From Roseiarcus sp963764955 (GTDB taxonomy: Bacteria > Pseudomonadota > Alphaproteobacteria > Rhizobiales > Beijerinckiaceae), in the NCBI GenBank assembly GCA_963764955.1, contig CAVXVE010000004.1, positions 186,001 to 250,000 on the forward strand: a stretch of DNA of 64,000 nt. The letters are read 5' to 3'. Positions 43,005-51,237 of the stretch are shown here, one piece after another. The first letter of the stretch is position 1, and every line of letters begins with the position of its first letter. Below the pieces are notes generated by a model, which was given only the letters and a program-made list of their open reading frames with translations, was not told where the DNA came from and searched no databases. The translations under genes and the position numbers were made by a program.

Positions 43005-45439
43005 AGCGCAGCGCTTCGCTCGATTTCCTGCGTGGGGCGGCTGCGTTCGCGGTCGCGATTCCGCATTATCTCACCGCCAACGCGCCGTTTCAGCCGTTCG
43101 CGGAAGCGTTCGCGATCGCCGGGGTCGAAGTCTTTTTCGTCCTCAGCGGCTTCGTGCTCGCGCCCCAGATCGTCGACTGGGTGGTCGCGAAGGCATGGCG
43201 CAATCTCGGCGTGTTTCTCGTCCGGCGCTGGATGCGCACCATCCCGCCCTATGTCGTCGCGCTGCTGGTCATTGCGGTCCTGACCGGCAACCTGATGAGC
43301 GCGGACTTTGTCCGCTACCTCTTCTATGTCGAGAACCTTTTTTCCTCCGCCAACCATGTCGAATTCTATCCCGTCGCCTGGAGTCTCGCGATCGAGGAAT
43401 GGTTCTACGTGCTGTTTGCGCCGGCCCTGTTTCTTGTCGCAAGGCTGCTTGGAAGACGCGACCGGCGGCTCGAGGCGACCTTTGCGGTCCTGGTCATTCT
43501 CGTCGTTGCGGCGCTGCGGTTCTCGATTGCGCCGCACGACTGGGACCTGAATGTCCGGCGGGTCACGCTGTTTCGCATCGACTCGATCGTCTGGGGTTTT
43601 TTGCTCTATCTCGCGCTCGAGCGCCGTCCGCCGATCGCTTTGGACGACGCCTCTGGACAGGCGCGTCTGGGCGTATTGCTCGCGCTGCTTGGCGTCGCGA
43701 TTCCCGTCGAGCTCGCTGTGGCCATCATGGCCGTCGACGGCGCCGCCTCGGCTCAGCTTGCGTTTCCTTACATCTCGGCGGCGTTCGGCATGATCGCGGT
43801 CGGCGCGCTCTGGCGGGCCGAGGGCCTGTTCCGCAATCGCGTCGTCAGAGGCGCAAGCTTCTTTCTCGGCCGCGTCTCCTACTCGGTCTATCTCTTCCAC
43901 CTGATCGTCATCATGGCGCTGAAGCCGCTGCTGGCGACAGCGCCGCTCCCGCTGCAATTGACAATCTACGTGCTCGCGACCCTCGCGCTGTCGACGATCT
44001 TCTTCGCCGGATTCGAGCGGCCGATCCTGGCGGCGCGGCCCTATTACGGCGTGGCGCGTCGCGCGACCGCGGCGATTGTCGTCCCGCGCGGCGAGCCATG
44101 GCCCTGGCGCCCCTCGCTGCTCACCGTTGCGCTTGCCGTTGCGGCGCTTGCCTGCGGCGGCTTCGCCCGCGACGCCTTCATGGCCAACAAGCCCTACGCG
44201 TTCTATCCGCTTTTGGCCGCAACTGCGCTTCTGGTGCTGGCGCTCGCGGAGCGAGCGCGTCCCCATTCCGTGGGCGCACTCGCCGTGGCGGCGCGCGCTT
44301 TCCTCTTGTTCACGCTGGCGCTGCCGCTCGCCGACGGTCTCTACCGCCGCTCGACCGGCTTGCCCCTCGTCGCGACGGTCGCGGCGCCGACCTATTCCTA
44401 TCGCGCCGCGCACGCCAACCCGGCCGCGTTCGCCACCTGGTGGTTCTACTATCTCCACGAATGGATCCGGGACGACGGGATAAGGGCGGCGATCGACGCC
44501 CCGGACCCGCAGAAGAAGCTGCCCTTCGTGCTCGTTCCGAACAGTTCGGGGCGAATGTTCGACACGACGATCCGCATCAACAATCTCGGCTTTCGCGGGC
44601 CGGACATGCCGCGCGACAAGGGCGACGCCTTCCGCATTGTGGCGCTCGGCGAGTCCCAGACCTTCGGGCCGACGCTGCGCGACGGGGAAAAGCCCTGGCC
44701 CGAACTGCTGCAGGACCTGTTCGACCGCCACGCGTCATGCGGCCGCAGAATCGAGGTTCTCAACGCCGGAACGGAGGCCTATACGCTCGAGGACAATCTC
44801 GAGCGCATGCGCCGCGACATTCTGCCGCTGAAGCCCGATCTGATCGTCAGCACGCATGGAATGAACGGGTTCCTGCCGTTTGGCTTGAGACGCGTCCCGG
44901 AACCTAATGAGCCGGGCGTAAGGCCCCGCGCCTCGGCGCTGATCGCCCGCGCCGCGCTGACGATCGAACGCTCGGCCCACGAGTGGCGCGATCGGAATTC
45001 GGCTCACGCCCAGCCGCCGGCGCTCGCGCCGATGACCGACGCGGAACTCATGAAGACCCGGTACGCGGAAGACTATCGCAAGCTCATCGCGCTTGCGCGC
45101 GCGGGCGGCGCCGATATCGCGCTCGCTGAATCGACCATGGCGGTCAACGCGCAGAGCCCGCGCAAGGTCAAGGATTTCTACGGCGCGGTGTTCAAGCCGA
45201 TCGACGACATCATCGCCGCCAACGCCGCCCACAATCGGATGGTCAAGCTCATCGCCCGGGAGGAGGGCGCGCCGCTGATCGACATGGCCGCGGCCGTCGA
45301 TGGGCAATGGGACGACGACCTCTATCTCGATATCGTCCACTTCACCGAACGGGGTGACGAAAGGGTCGCCGCGCTCATGTTCCACGCGCTGGTGCCGATC
45401 CTGGCCGAGCGACACGGCATGAAGTGCGTGCTCCGGTGA
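43001..45439 (+). CDS. Membrane acyltransferase (acyltransferase_3) fused to a C-terminal SGNH-type domain
   Basis: An 812-residue, two-part protein. Residues 1-350 are an acyltransferase_3 domain: SLDFLRGAAAFAVAIPHYLT, GVEVFFVLSGFVLAP, the basic RRWMRTIPPY and the conserved AWSLAIEEWFYV, with about ten membrane segments. After further membrane segments (to about 460), a periplasmic part has IVALGESQTFGP (serine of block I), VLNAGTEAYTLEDN (glycine/asparagine blocks) and a C-terminal DIVHFTERGDERVA (D-x-x-H-like). Such fusions O-acylate exported polysaccharides or peptidoglycan: the membrane half brings the acyl group across, the SGNH half transfers it. Coupled to the DUF5989-like gene. Confidence 0.85.
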   Translation: MKRSASLDFLRGAAAFAVAIPHYLTANAPFQPFAEAFAIAGVEVFFVLSGFVLAPQIVDWVVAKAWRNLGVFLVRRWMRTIPPYVVALLVIAVLTGNLMSADFVRYLFYVENLFSSANHVEFYPVAWSLAIEEWFYVLFAPALFLVARLLGRRDRRLEATFAVLVILVVAALRFSIAPHDWDLNVRRVTLFRIDSIVWGFLLYLALERRPPIALDDASGQARLGVLLALLGVAIPVELAVAIMAVDGAASAQLAFPYISAAFGMIAVGALWRAEGLFRNRVVRGASFFLGRVSYSVYLFHLIVIMALKPLLATAPLPLQLTIYVLATLALSTIFFAGFERPILAARPYYGVARRATAAIVVPRGEPWPWRPSLLTVALAVAALACGGFARDAFMANKPYAFYPLLAATALLVLALAERARPHSVGALAVAARAFLLFTLALPLADGLYRRSTGLPLVATVAAPTYSYRAAHANPAAFATWWFYYLHEWIRDDGIRAAIDAPDPQKKLPFVLVPNSSGRMFDTTIRINNLGFRGPDMPRDKGDAFRIVALGESQTFGPTLRDGEKPWPELLQDLFDRHASCGRRIEVLNAGTEAYTLEDNLERMRRDILPLKPDLIVSTHGMNGFLPFGLRRVPEPNEPGVRPRASALIARAALTIERSAHEWRDRNSAHAQPPALAPMTDAELMKTRYAEDYRKLIALARAGGADIALAESTMAVNAQSPRKVKDFYGAVFKPIDDIIAANAAHNRMVKLIAREEGAPLIDMAAAVDGQWDDDLYLDIVHFTERGDERVAALMFHALVPILAERHGMKCVLR

Positions 45440-45485
45440 GCGGCGGCCGTCTCGCGCGTGCAGCGTTGCTGCCGCGTATCCGCTC

Positions 45486-45776
45486 CTACTCGGACGCTTT
45501 TGATCGGGGGCGCACGCTCGAATAGTCATGTTCACTTTCGGCCCGCGACAGGTCGTAAGCTGTTTGCAGGTTCAGCCAAAAGCGCGGGTCGACGGCGAAG
45601 AATTTGCCGAGTCGAATTGCGGTGTCGGCGGACACGTCCCGCCTCTGGCGAATGATGTCGCTGATGCGATTGGGAGGGACGCCGATGGCCTGAGCCAGTC
45701 CGCTCGCCGAGAGGCCGAGAGGCTGGAGGTATTCCTCGGCGAGGACCTCGCCGGGATGTGTTCGCAGTCGGGGCAC
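45486..45776 (-). CDS. higA: HigA-family antitoxin (HTH, addiction module)
   Basis: A 96-residue Xre-type DNA-binding antitoxin. GTG 45776 was chosen because AAGGAG lies eight bases before it and the protein then starts MPRLRTHPGEVLAEEYLQPL, the HigA family start. The helix-turn-helix is SASGLAQAIGVPPNRISDII, and the VDPRFWLNLQTAYDL end is diagnostic. It neutralises HigB and represses the shared promoter. The upstream TTG at 45791 is a weaker start. Translated from the same message as higB, whose stop lies 11 bases upstream. Confidence 0.92.
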   Translation of the reverse strand: MPRLRTHPGEVLAEEYLQPLGLSASGLAQAIGVPPNRISDIIRQRRDVSADTAIRLGKFFAVDPRFWLNLQTAYDLSRAESEHDYSSVRPRSKASE

Positions 45777-45787
45777 GACACGCTCCT

Positions 45788-46069
45788 TCAATGATAGTCG
45801 ACCACTTCAACCCGATCCGGGCCAGCTTCGGTCCAGACAAAGCAGATGCGCCATTGCTGGTTGACGCGAATGCTGAACTGTCCCGCTCTGTCAGCCTTAA
45901 GGGCCTCCAGCCGATTCCCGGGCGGCGACCCTAACGCCGCCAACGTCGGCGCCGCGTCTAGCATGTCCAGTTTTCGAGCGATTGCCTTCGAGATGACGCG
46001 CCAGGGAGCTGGGCAGACACCTTCCCGGAAAAATCCCTCGGTTTTGCTGTCCGCAAAGCCAACGATCAC
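45788..46069 (-). CDS. higB: HigB-family toxin (RelE/ParE superfamily)
   Basis: A 93-residue toxin from GTG 46069 (MIVGFADSKTEGFFREG). FADSKTEGFF is the typical HigB opening; RKLDMLDAAPTLAALGSPPG and RLEALKADRAGQFSIRVNQQ and a WRICFVWTEAG end follow the family pattern, including the basic residues that contact mRNA on the ribosome. HigB-type toxins cut translated mRNA. It precedes higA, the characteristic reversed gene order of this module. The promoter and palindromic operator lie directly upstream at 46067-46100. Confidence 0.92.
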   Translation of the reverse strand: MIVGFADSKTEGFFREGVCPAPWRVISKAIARKLDMLDAAPTLAALGSPPGNRLEALKADRAGQFSIRVNQQWRICFVWTEAGPDRVEVVDYH

Positions 46070-46081
46070 TTGTCTTATATA

Positions 46082-46093
46082 CAATACGTATTG
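46082..46093. promoter_or_regulatory. higBA operator palindrome and promoter
   Basis: CAATACGTATTG is a perfect 12-base palindrome 13 bases upstream of the higB start. On the higB strand TATAAG (a -10-like box) lies between it and the start, and TTGAGG (-35-like) lies upstream. This is the expected binding site of the HigA-HigB complex. Confidence 0.65.
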
Positions 46094-46197
46094 CGTAACC
46101 TCAAGACACATCCCGCTCGCTTCCAAGCTTCCGGCTCCGCGCTCTGTCGGATCGAATCGGACCGGCATAGGATGCGGCGCAGGTGGAGGAATCATCC

Positions 46198-47082
46198 GTG
46201 CCGCAAACCGAAATTGACGCCATTCGCGCTCTGCTCGGCGCCAAGCCGCGGCCGGTCGGCTGGGCGGAGCGCCGGCTCCGGCTCGACGAGGTCGGGGCTG
46301 CGTGGCCGGTCGCCGAAGACGTCAGGCTCGAGGCGGTCGATCTCGACGGCGTGCCCGGAGAATGGTCGATCGTCCCTGGCGCCGACGCCTCCCGTGTTCT
46401 GATTTACTTTCATGGCGGCGGCTATTGCTCGGGTTCGATCGTCAGCCACCGGCGGCTGGTGACCGAGGCCGGACGGGCAGGGGGCCTGCGCACGCTGGCG
46501 GTTGGCTACCGCCTCGCTCCGGAGCACCCGTTTCCGGCCGCGCGCGACGACGCGCTGACCGTCTGGCGGCGGCTACGCAAGCAGGGCTACCCCGCCGGGC
46601 GGATCGCGGTCGGCGGCGACAGCGCGGGCGCCAATCTCGCCCTCGCCCTAACCTTGGAGCTCAAGCGCGCAGGCGAGGACTTGGCCGCCTGCCTTTGGCT
46701 CGTGTCGCCGTGGACCGATCTCGCCATGTCGGGCGCGACGCTTGAGAGCAAGAGCGCGGTCGATCCCCTCATTCATAAGGCGTATCTGGAGGAGCTGGCC
46801 GCCGCCTACGCGCCTCAGGGCATGGACCGCAGGGACCCGCGCCTCTCGCCTCTCTACGCCAATCTCGAGAGACTGCCGCCGATTCTGATTCAGGTCGGTT
46901 CGGCCGAGACCCTGCTCGACGATTCCGTCCGCCTTGCCGCCGCGGCCGGCGCGGCCGACGTCCCGGTCACCCTGGAAGTCTGGCCGCATATGATCCACGC
47001 ATGGCCGCTCTGGAATGCGCGCCTCGAGCCTGGCCGGCGGGCGCTTGCGCACGCGGGCGCGTTCCTGCGGGAACACCTCTAG
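46198..47082 (+). CDS. Alpha/beta hydrolase, HSL (family IV) esterase
   Basis: A 294-residue esterase from GTG 46198, preceded by GGAGG. The oxyanion motif is FHGGGYCSGS; the nucleophile elbow is VGGDSAGANLALAL (Ser in G-D-S-A-G); the aspartate (SAETLLDDS) and histidine (WPHMIHAWPLW) complete the triad in usual order and spacing. Such enzymes cleave short-chain carboxyl esters. ATG-less start but a normal family N-terminus. It is divergent from higBA; the 128-bp gap holds both promoters. Confidence 0.88.
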   Translation: MPQTEIDAIRALLGAKPRPVGWAERRLRLDEVGAAWPVAEDVRLEAVDLDGVPGEWSIVPGADASRVLIYFHGGGYCSGSIVSHRRLVTEAGRAGGLRTLAVGYRLAPEHPFPAARDDALTVWRRLRKQGYPAGRIAVGGDSAGANLALALTLELKRAGEDLAACLWLVSPWTDLAMSGATLESKSAVDPLIHKAYLEELAAAYAPQGMDRRDPRLSPLYANLERLPPILIQVGSAETLLDDSVRLAAAAGAADVPVTLEVWPHMIHAWPLWNARLEPGRRALAHAGAFLREHL

Positions 47083-47238
47083 GCGCAGCGCTCCCATTGT
47101 TCGGAAGGCGTCCACAGAGGCCGCCATTGTGGGCGCGGTCGCCGACCGCGCGGCGAACTCATAGGAATTGATATGGTAGTGTGAGTCGGAAAGCCTCGCT
47201 TTTTCCGCGCGCAGGGCAGCCGTTGCGGCCATTGTCGA

Positions 47239-48903
47239 ATGACCGAAATGACCACCGAACTGAACGTCGACCCGCAGCCACCGAGCGCTGAAGCGCCCTC
47301 GGGCCTGCTCAGCAATTCCGCCTTCATGGTTATCCTGGTCGCGACGTCGCTCTCGAGCGTCGGGCTTGCGATGTATGACACGGGTTCGGCCTGGCTGATG
47401 ACCCGCCTCAATCCAAGCCCGATCATGGTTTCGGCCGTTCAGGTGGCGACGACCTTGCCGATGTTCCTCTTGACCCTGCCTGCCGGCGCGCTGAGCGATG
47501 TCGTGGATCCGCGCCGGCTTCTGATGGTCGCTGGGGCGGCCGTGGCCGCGGTTTCGATCGCATTTTCGGCTGCGGTCTCGGCTGGGCTGGCGAGCCCGCT
47601 TTCGCTGCTCGCGACAACGTTCCTGTTGGGCATGGGCGGCGCGCTCGCGGCGCCCGCGTGGCTCCTCATCACCCCGATCCTCGTGCCGAGGTCGGAACTC
47701 GACAGCGCGATCGCAATCGACACCACGAGCTATAACGTCGCGCGGGCGATCGGTCCGGCGATCGCCGGATATGCGATCGCACGGTTCAGCATCGCCCTTC
47801 CGTTCTGGTGCTGCTGCGTCGGCAATCTCATGCTGCTTGCGGCTCTGATCTGGTGGCGGGCGCCGCCGCGGCCGAAGGAAACCCTGCCGGCCGAACGGCT
47901 GATCAGCGCCATGACGACGGGCGTGCGTTACGTCCGACACAGCCGCGAAATGGACGCGACGCTCATCCGCGCATTCGCCTTCTTTCCCTTCGCCAGCGCC
48001 TATCTGGCCTTGCTGCCGTTGATCGCCCGCCGTCAGGGGAGCGACGGGGCGGAGGTCTATGGTCAACTGATGGCCGCCATCGGCGTCGGCTCGATCCTGG
48101 CCACATTGGCGCTCGACTGGCTGAAGAAACGCCTCGGCGCGAATGGGCAGGCCGCTCTTGGCGTGTTCGGGACCGTCGTCTCGCTCTTTCTGCTCGCCGC
48201 CGCGCGCGGGCCCGTCATGGCGCTCGCCGCGAGCTTCGTCGCCGGCGCCTCGTCGATCGTCGTGCTGACGACATTCTTCGTCTCCGCTCAGGTGGCTTTG
48301 CCGGAATGGGTGCGCGGTCGGGGCCTGGCGATTTTCCTCACCGTCTATTTTGGCGCACTGACGCTCGGCAGCGCCGTGTGGGGCGAAGTGGCGGCGCTCA
48401 GGGGAGTGCCGTTCGCGCTCTCATCGGCTGGCGTGGGCGCGTTGATCGGCCTCGCGCTCACATGGGGGTGGAAGCTTGAAACGGGCGAAGCGGAGAATCT
48501 CAGTCCGTCGATGCGCTGGCGCGCCCCCGGCTTCCTCCATCGCTTCGCCGACGATGAGGGACCGATCCTCGCGCTCATCGACTATAGGATCGACCCGGCG
48601 GACAGAAGCGCTTTCCTCGCTCTGATGCAGGACGTCAGCCTCGAGCGGATGCGCGACGGCGCCTACGGGTGGCATATGTTCGACGACCCGGCCGAGCCCG
48701 GCAAGATGATCGAGACTTTCCTCATCCATTCCGCGCTCGAACTCAAATATCGCCAGGCGCGCGTGACCGTCGCGGACCAGATGATGGAAGACAAGGCGAA
48801 CCAGCTCCTGAAGGCGCCCCCCGCCGTCCGCTATCTGGTTGCGCCTCAGCGCGCGCCGCGGTCGTGGCGAAAGCGGAACTCGGCGCTGCCCTCGAGCGAA
48901 TGA
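47239..48903 (+). CDS. MFS transporter (EntS/MFS_3 type) with a C-terminal soluble domain
   Basis: A 554-residue protein. Residues 25-430 hold twelve hydrophobic segments with MFS features (WLMTRLNPSPIMVSAVQVAT; TLPAGALSDVVDPRRLLMVA as motif A; a SYNVARAIGPAIAG segment in helix 5) of the enterobactin-exporter-like group. After a linker, about 110 soluble residues (LALIDYRIDPADRSAFLALM to VTVADQMMEDKANQLLKA) resemble an antibiotic-biosynthesis-monooxygenase-like ferredoxin-fold domain, with a W-H-M-F-D-D strand. This two-part form is recognised in proteobacteria. The substrate is unknown. Separate transcription from the esterase gene is likely because of a 156-bp gap. Confidence 0.85.
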   Translation: MTEMTTELNVDPQPPSAEAPSGLLSNSAFMVILVATSLSSVGLAMYDTGSAWLMTRLNPSPIMVSAVQVATTLPMFLLTLPAGALSDVVDPRRLLMVAGAAVAAVSIAFSAAVSAGLASPLSLLATTFLLGMGGALAAPAWLLITPILVPRSELDSAIAIDTTSYNVARAIGPAIAGYAIARFSIALPFWCCCVGNLMLLAALIWWRAPPRPKETLPAERLISAMTTGVRYVRHSREMDATLIRAFAFFPFASAYLALLPLIARRQGSDGAEVYGQLMAAIGVGSILATLALDWLKKRLGANGQAALGVFGTVVSLFLLAAARGPVMALAASFVAGASSIVVLTTFFVSAQVALPEWVRGRGLAIFLTVYFGALTLGSAVWGEVAALRGVPFALSSAGVGALIGLALTWGWKLETGEAENLSPSMRWRAPGFLHRFADDEGPILALIDYRIDPADRSAFLALMQDVSLERMRDGAYGWHMFDDPAEPGKMIETFLIHSALELKYRQARVTVADQMMEDKANQLLKAPPAVRYLVAPQRAPRSWRKRNSALPSSE

Positions 48904-48954
48904 AGCAGCGGTGATCGAATGAAGAGCCGGCGGCCTCGACGTTCGCCGGACGCC

Positions 48955-49266
48955 TCAATAGTAACGCGGGATCGGACCGTTGTGCGGCGTCACTCGGTCG
49001 GAGAGATCGAACATCACTTCGTCGACGTAGCACCATCCCCAGCCTTCCGGGGGATCGTAGCCCTCAATGATGGGATGGCGGGTGACCTGAAAATGCTTGG
49101 TCGCGTGCTGGTTCGGCGACTGGTCGCAACATCCGACATGACCGCATGTGCGGCAGATGCGCAAATGAACCCACCTGTCGCCGGTCTTCAGGCATTCCTC
49201 GCAGCCAAGCGCGCTAGGCGTCACGTCGCGAATGGCGTTCAGATGTGTGCACGTCTTCGTCGTCAT
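48955..49266 (-). CDS. UBP-type zinc-finger protein
   Basis: A 103-residue protein that is essentially one ZnF-UBP domain. Ligand pattern: TCTHLNAI, GCEECLKTGDRWVHLRICRT, CGHVGCCDQSPNQHATKHF and a downstream TRHPIIEGYDP; the GW motif (EGWGWCYVDE) follows. In eukaryotes this fold binds the C-terminal Gly-Gly of ubiquitin. In bacteria it frequently stands next to the flavoprotein found here, so it may recognise a C-terminal peptide or act as a redox partner; that is inference. It starts 16 bases after the flavoprotein stop, in the same operon. Confidence 0.9.
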   Translation of the reverse strand: MTTKTCTHLNAIRDVTPSALGCEECLKTGDRWVHLRICRTCGHVGCCDQSPNQHATKHFQVTRHPIIEGYDPPEGWGWCYVDEVMFDLSDRVTPHNGPIPRYY

Positions 49267-49281
49267 GGATCGCTCGCAACG

Positions 49282-50958
49282 TTAGAGGTGGGGACCTTCA
49301 GAATGCGCGAGCGACTTATGAATTGCCGCCACCACCGCGGCGCCCTCGCCGATCGCGCCGCCGACCCGCTTGACCGACCCGGACCTCACGTCGCCGACCG
49401 CGAACACGCCGGGCACGGACGATTCAAGCGGCGAGAGGGCGGAGGCGCCATTCGCCGGCGCCATGCCGGTCGTCACGAAGCCCGCCTTGTCCAGCGCCAC
49501 GCAGCCTTGCAGCCACTCGGTGGCGGGATCTGCGCCGATGAACAGAAAGACGTTGCGAGCCGCCGCCTCGGCCTCCTTCCCGGCGCGACGGTCGCGCCAC
49601 CGCACCGCCTCGATGCCGCCGCCGGGCGAACCGCTCAGTGCGATGATCTCGGTCTCTGTCATGAGTTCGATGTTCGGCGCAGCGGCGATGCGGTCGATCA
49701 GGTAGCGCGACATGCTTTCCGCGAGACCTGGCCCCCTGACCATCATGCGCACCCTCGAGGCATGGCCGGAAAGAAACACTGCGGCCTGACCGGCTGAATT
49801 GCCGCCGCCGACCAGGACAACCTCTTCGCCGGCGCAGAGGCGCGCTTCGATCTGCGACGCCCAGTACCAAACGCCGCGGCCCTCGAACTGGGCGATGTCG
49901 GCAAGCGCGGGGCGCCGGTAGCGCGCGCCGCTGGCGACCACGACCGTCCGGGCGTGAATGCGCTCGCCGCCCTCGGCCTCCAGGACGAACGCGCCGTCGA
50001 CGCGGGTGCAGTCGAGCGCTTTGACAGCGACCGGAATCATGACGTCTGCGCCGAATTTCTGCGCCTGAATGAAGGCGCGGGCGGTCAGCGCCTGGCCGCT
50101 GATTCCGGTCGGAAAGCCGAAGTAGTTCTCGATCCGGGCGCTCGCTCCCGCCTGGCCGCCGAAAGCGCGGGCGTCGACAACCGCAACTGAGAGGCCCTCG
50201 GAGCACGCGTAGACGGCGGTCGAGAGCCCTGCTGGCCCGGCGCCGACCACCGCCACGTCGTAGACGAAGTTCGTTCGCCACACAGGCGTCATGCCGATCT
50301 GGCGCGCGAGCGCCTGCTCCGAAGGATTGCCGAGCACCGAGCCGTCGGGACAGACCACCAAGGGCAACCCGCCGGCGAGATCCGCATATCGGCCGATCAC
50401 CTCTTTGGCTTCGGGGTCCTTGGCCGGATCGAGCAAATGGTTCGGAATGCCGTTCCTGGCGAGAAAGCCCTCGAGCCGGATCACATCCGCCGCGCCCGGC
50501 GCGCCGATGAGGACAGGGCCAGCGAGGCCGGCTTGAAGCAAAGCCACCCGGCGAAGAATGAGCGCCCGCATGATGCGCTCGCCGAGCTCGGCTTCGGCGA
50601 TCAGCAGCGAACGCAGACCTTCGGTTGGAATGAGCAAGGTCTCGGCGTCGCCCTTTGCTGTGCCGTCCGTGATCGCCGAGCGCCGGGAGAGCTGACCGGC
50701 CTCAGCCGTGAATTGACCCGGGCCCTGTTCGACGATCGGATTCACATGGCCCAGGCCGTCGCGCTGGACAATCGACAGGACGCCCTTGAGCACGACAAAC
50801 ATGCCTGGGCTGAGCTTTCCGGCTTCGAATAGCTTCTCCCCGTCCGAATATTTGCGGAGTGAACCATAGCGGCGCAATCGATCGATTTCGACCGCCGTCA
50901 ATGTAGGAAACGTCTCCTGGTAGCGAGGTCCGTGAGCGGGGTAGACGAATTCGTCCAT
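49282..50958 (-). CDS. Thioredoxin-reductase-like flavoprotein with N-terminal cyclic-nucleotide-binding domain
   Basis: A 558-residue protein. Residues about 20-140 are a cNMP-binding (CAP_ED) domain (EKLFEAGKLSPGMFVVLKGV; FTAEAGQLSRRSAITDGTAK). A short thioredoxin-like or linker region follows (GAADVIRLEGFLARNGIPNH). The C-terminal 330 residues are a TrxB-type flavin domain: VVGAGPAGLSTAVYACSEGL for FAD, and VVLVGGGNSAGQAAVFLSGH for NAD(P). The usual C-x-x-C redox motif is replaced in GRGVWYWASQIEARLC, so disulfide reduction by the classic route is doubtful. Probably an electron-transfer protein controlled by a nucleotide or second messenger. Operon with the UBP finger gene. Confidence 0.87.
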   Translation of the reverse strand: MDEFVYPAHGPRYQETFPTLTAVEIDRLRRYGSLRKYSDGEKLFEAGKLSPGMFVVLKGVLSIVQRDGLGHVNPIVEQGPGQFTAEAGQLSRRSAITDGTAKGDAETLLIPTEGLRSLLIAEAELGERIMRALILRRVALLQAGLAGPVLIGAPGAADVIRLEGFLARNGIPNHLLDPAKDPEAKEVIGRYADLAGGLPLVVCPDGSVLGNPSEQALARQIGMTPVWRTNFVYDVAVVGAGPAGLSTAVYACSEGLSVAVVDARAFGGQAGASARIENYFGFPTGISGQALTARAFIQAQKFGADVMIPVAVKALDCTRVDGAFVLEAEGGERIHARTVVVASGARYRRPALADIAQFEGRGVWYWASQIEARLCAGEEVVLVGGGNSAGQAAVFLSGHASRVRMMVRGPGLAESMSRYLIDRIAAAPNIELMTETEIIALSGSPGGGIEAVRWRDRRAGKEAEAAARNVFLFIGADPATEWLQGCVALDKAGFVTTGMAPANGASALSPLESSVPGVFAVGDVRSGSVKRVGGAIGEGAAVVAAIHKSLAHSEGPHL

Positions 50959-51237
50959 ACATCTCGACCTTTTACGCGCAACACGCAGGGGATTGGCGCG
51001 CCTGGTTGGATCGCACTCGAGGCGCGCGCGCGAAGCGCCTGTGGATTGCCTTCGCCGCGCCGCGCGGATTGTTTCAAGCGATGCGCCTTGTGAGTTCCTT
51101 TTTCAAGCCTGGCCGCGAGCGCCGGATGGCGTGAGCGGAGCCGGGCGCTTGGCGGCTCCGCCCCATCCCGACTAACAATGGCCTTCGATGAATGCCGTTC
51201 CTGGCGAGGAACGCGGCGCGGCGGAGTAGAGACGAAG

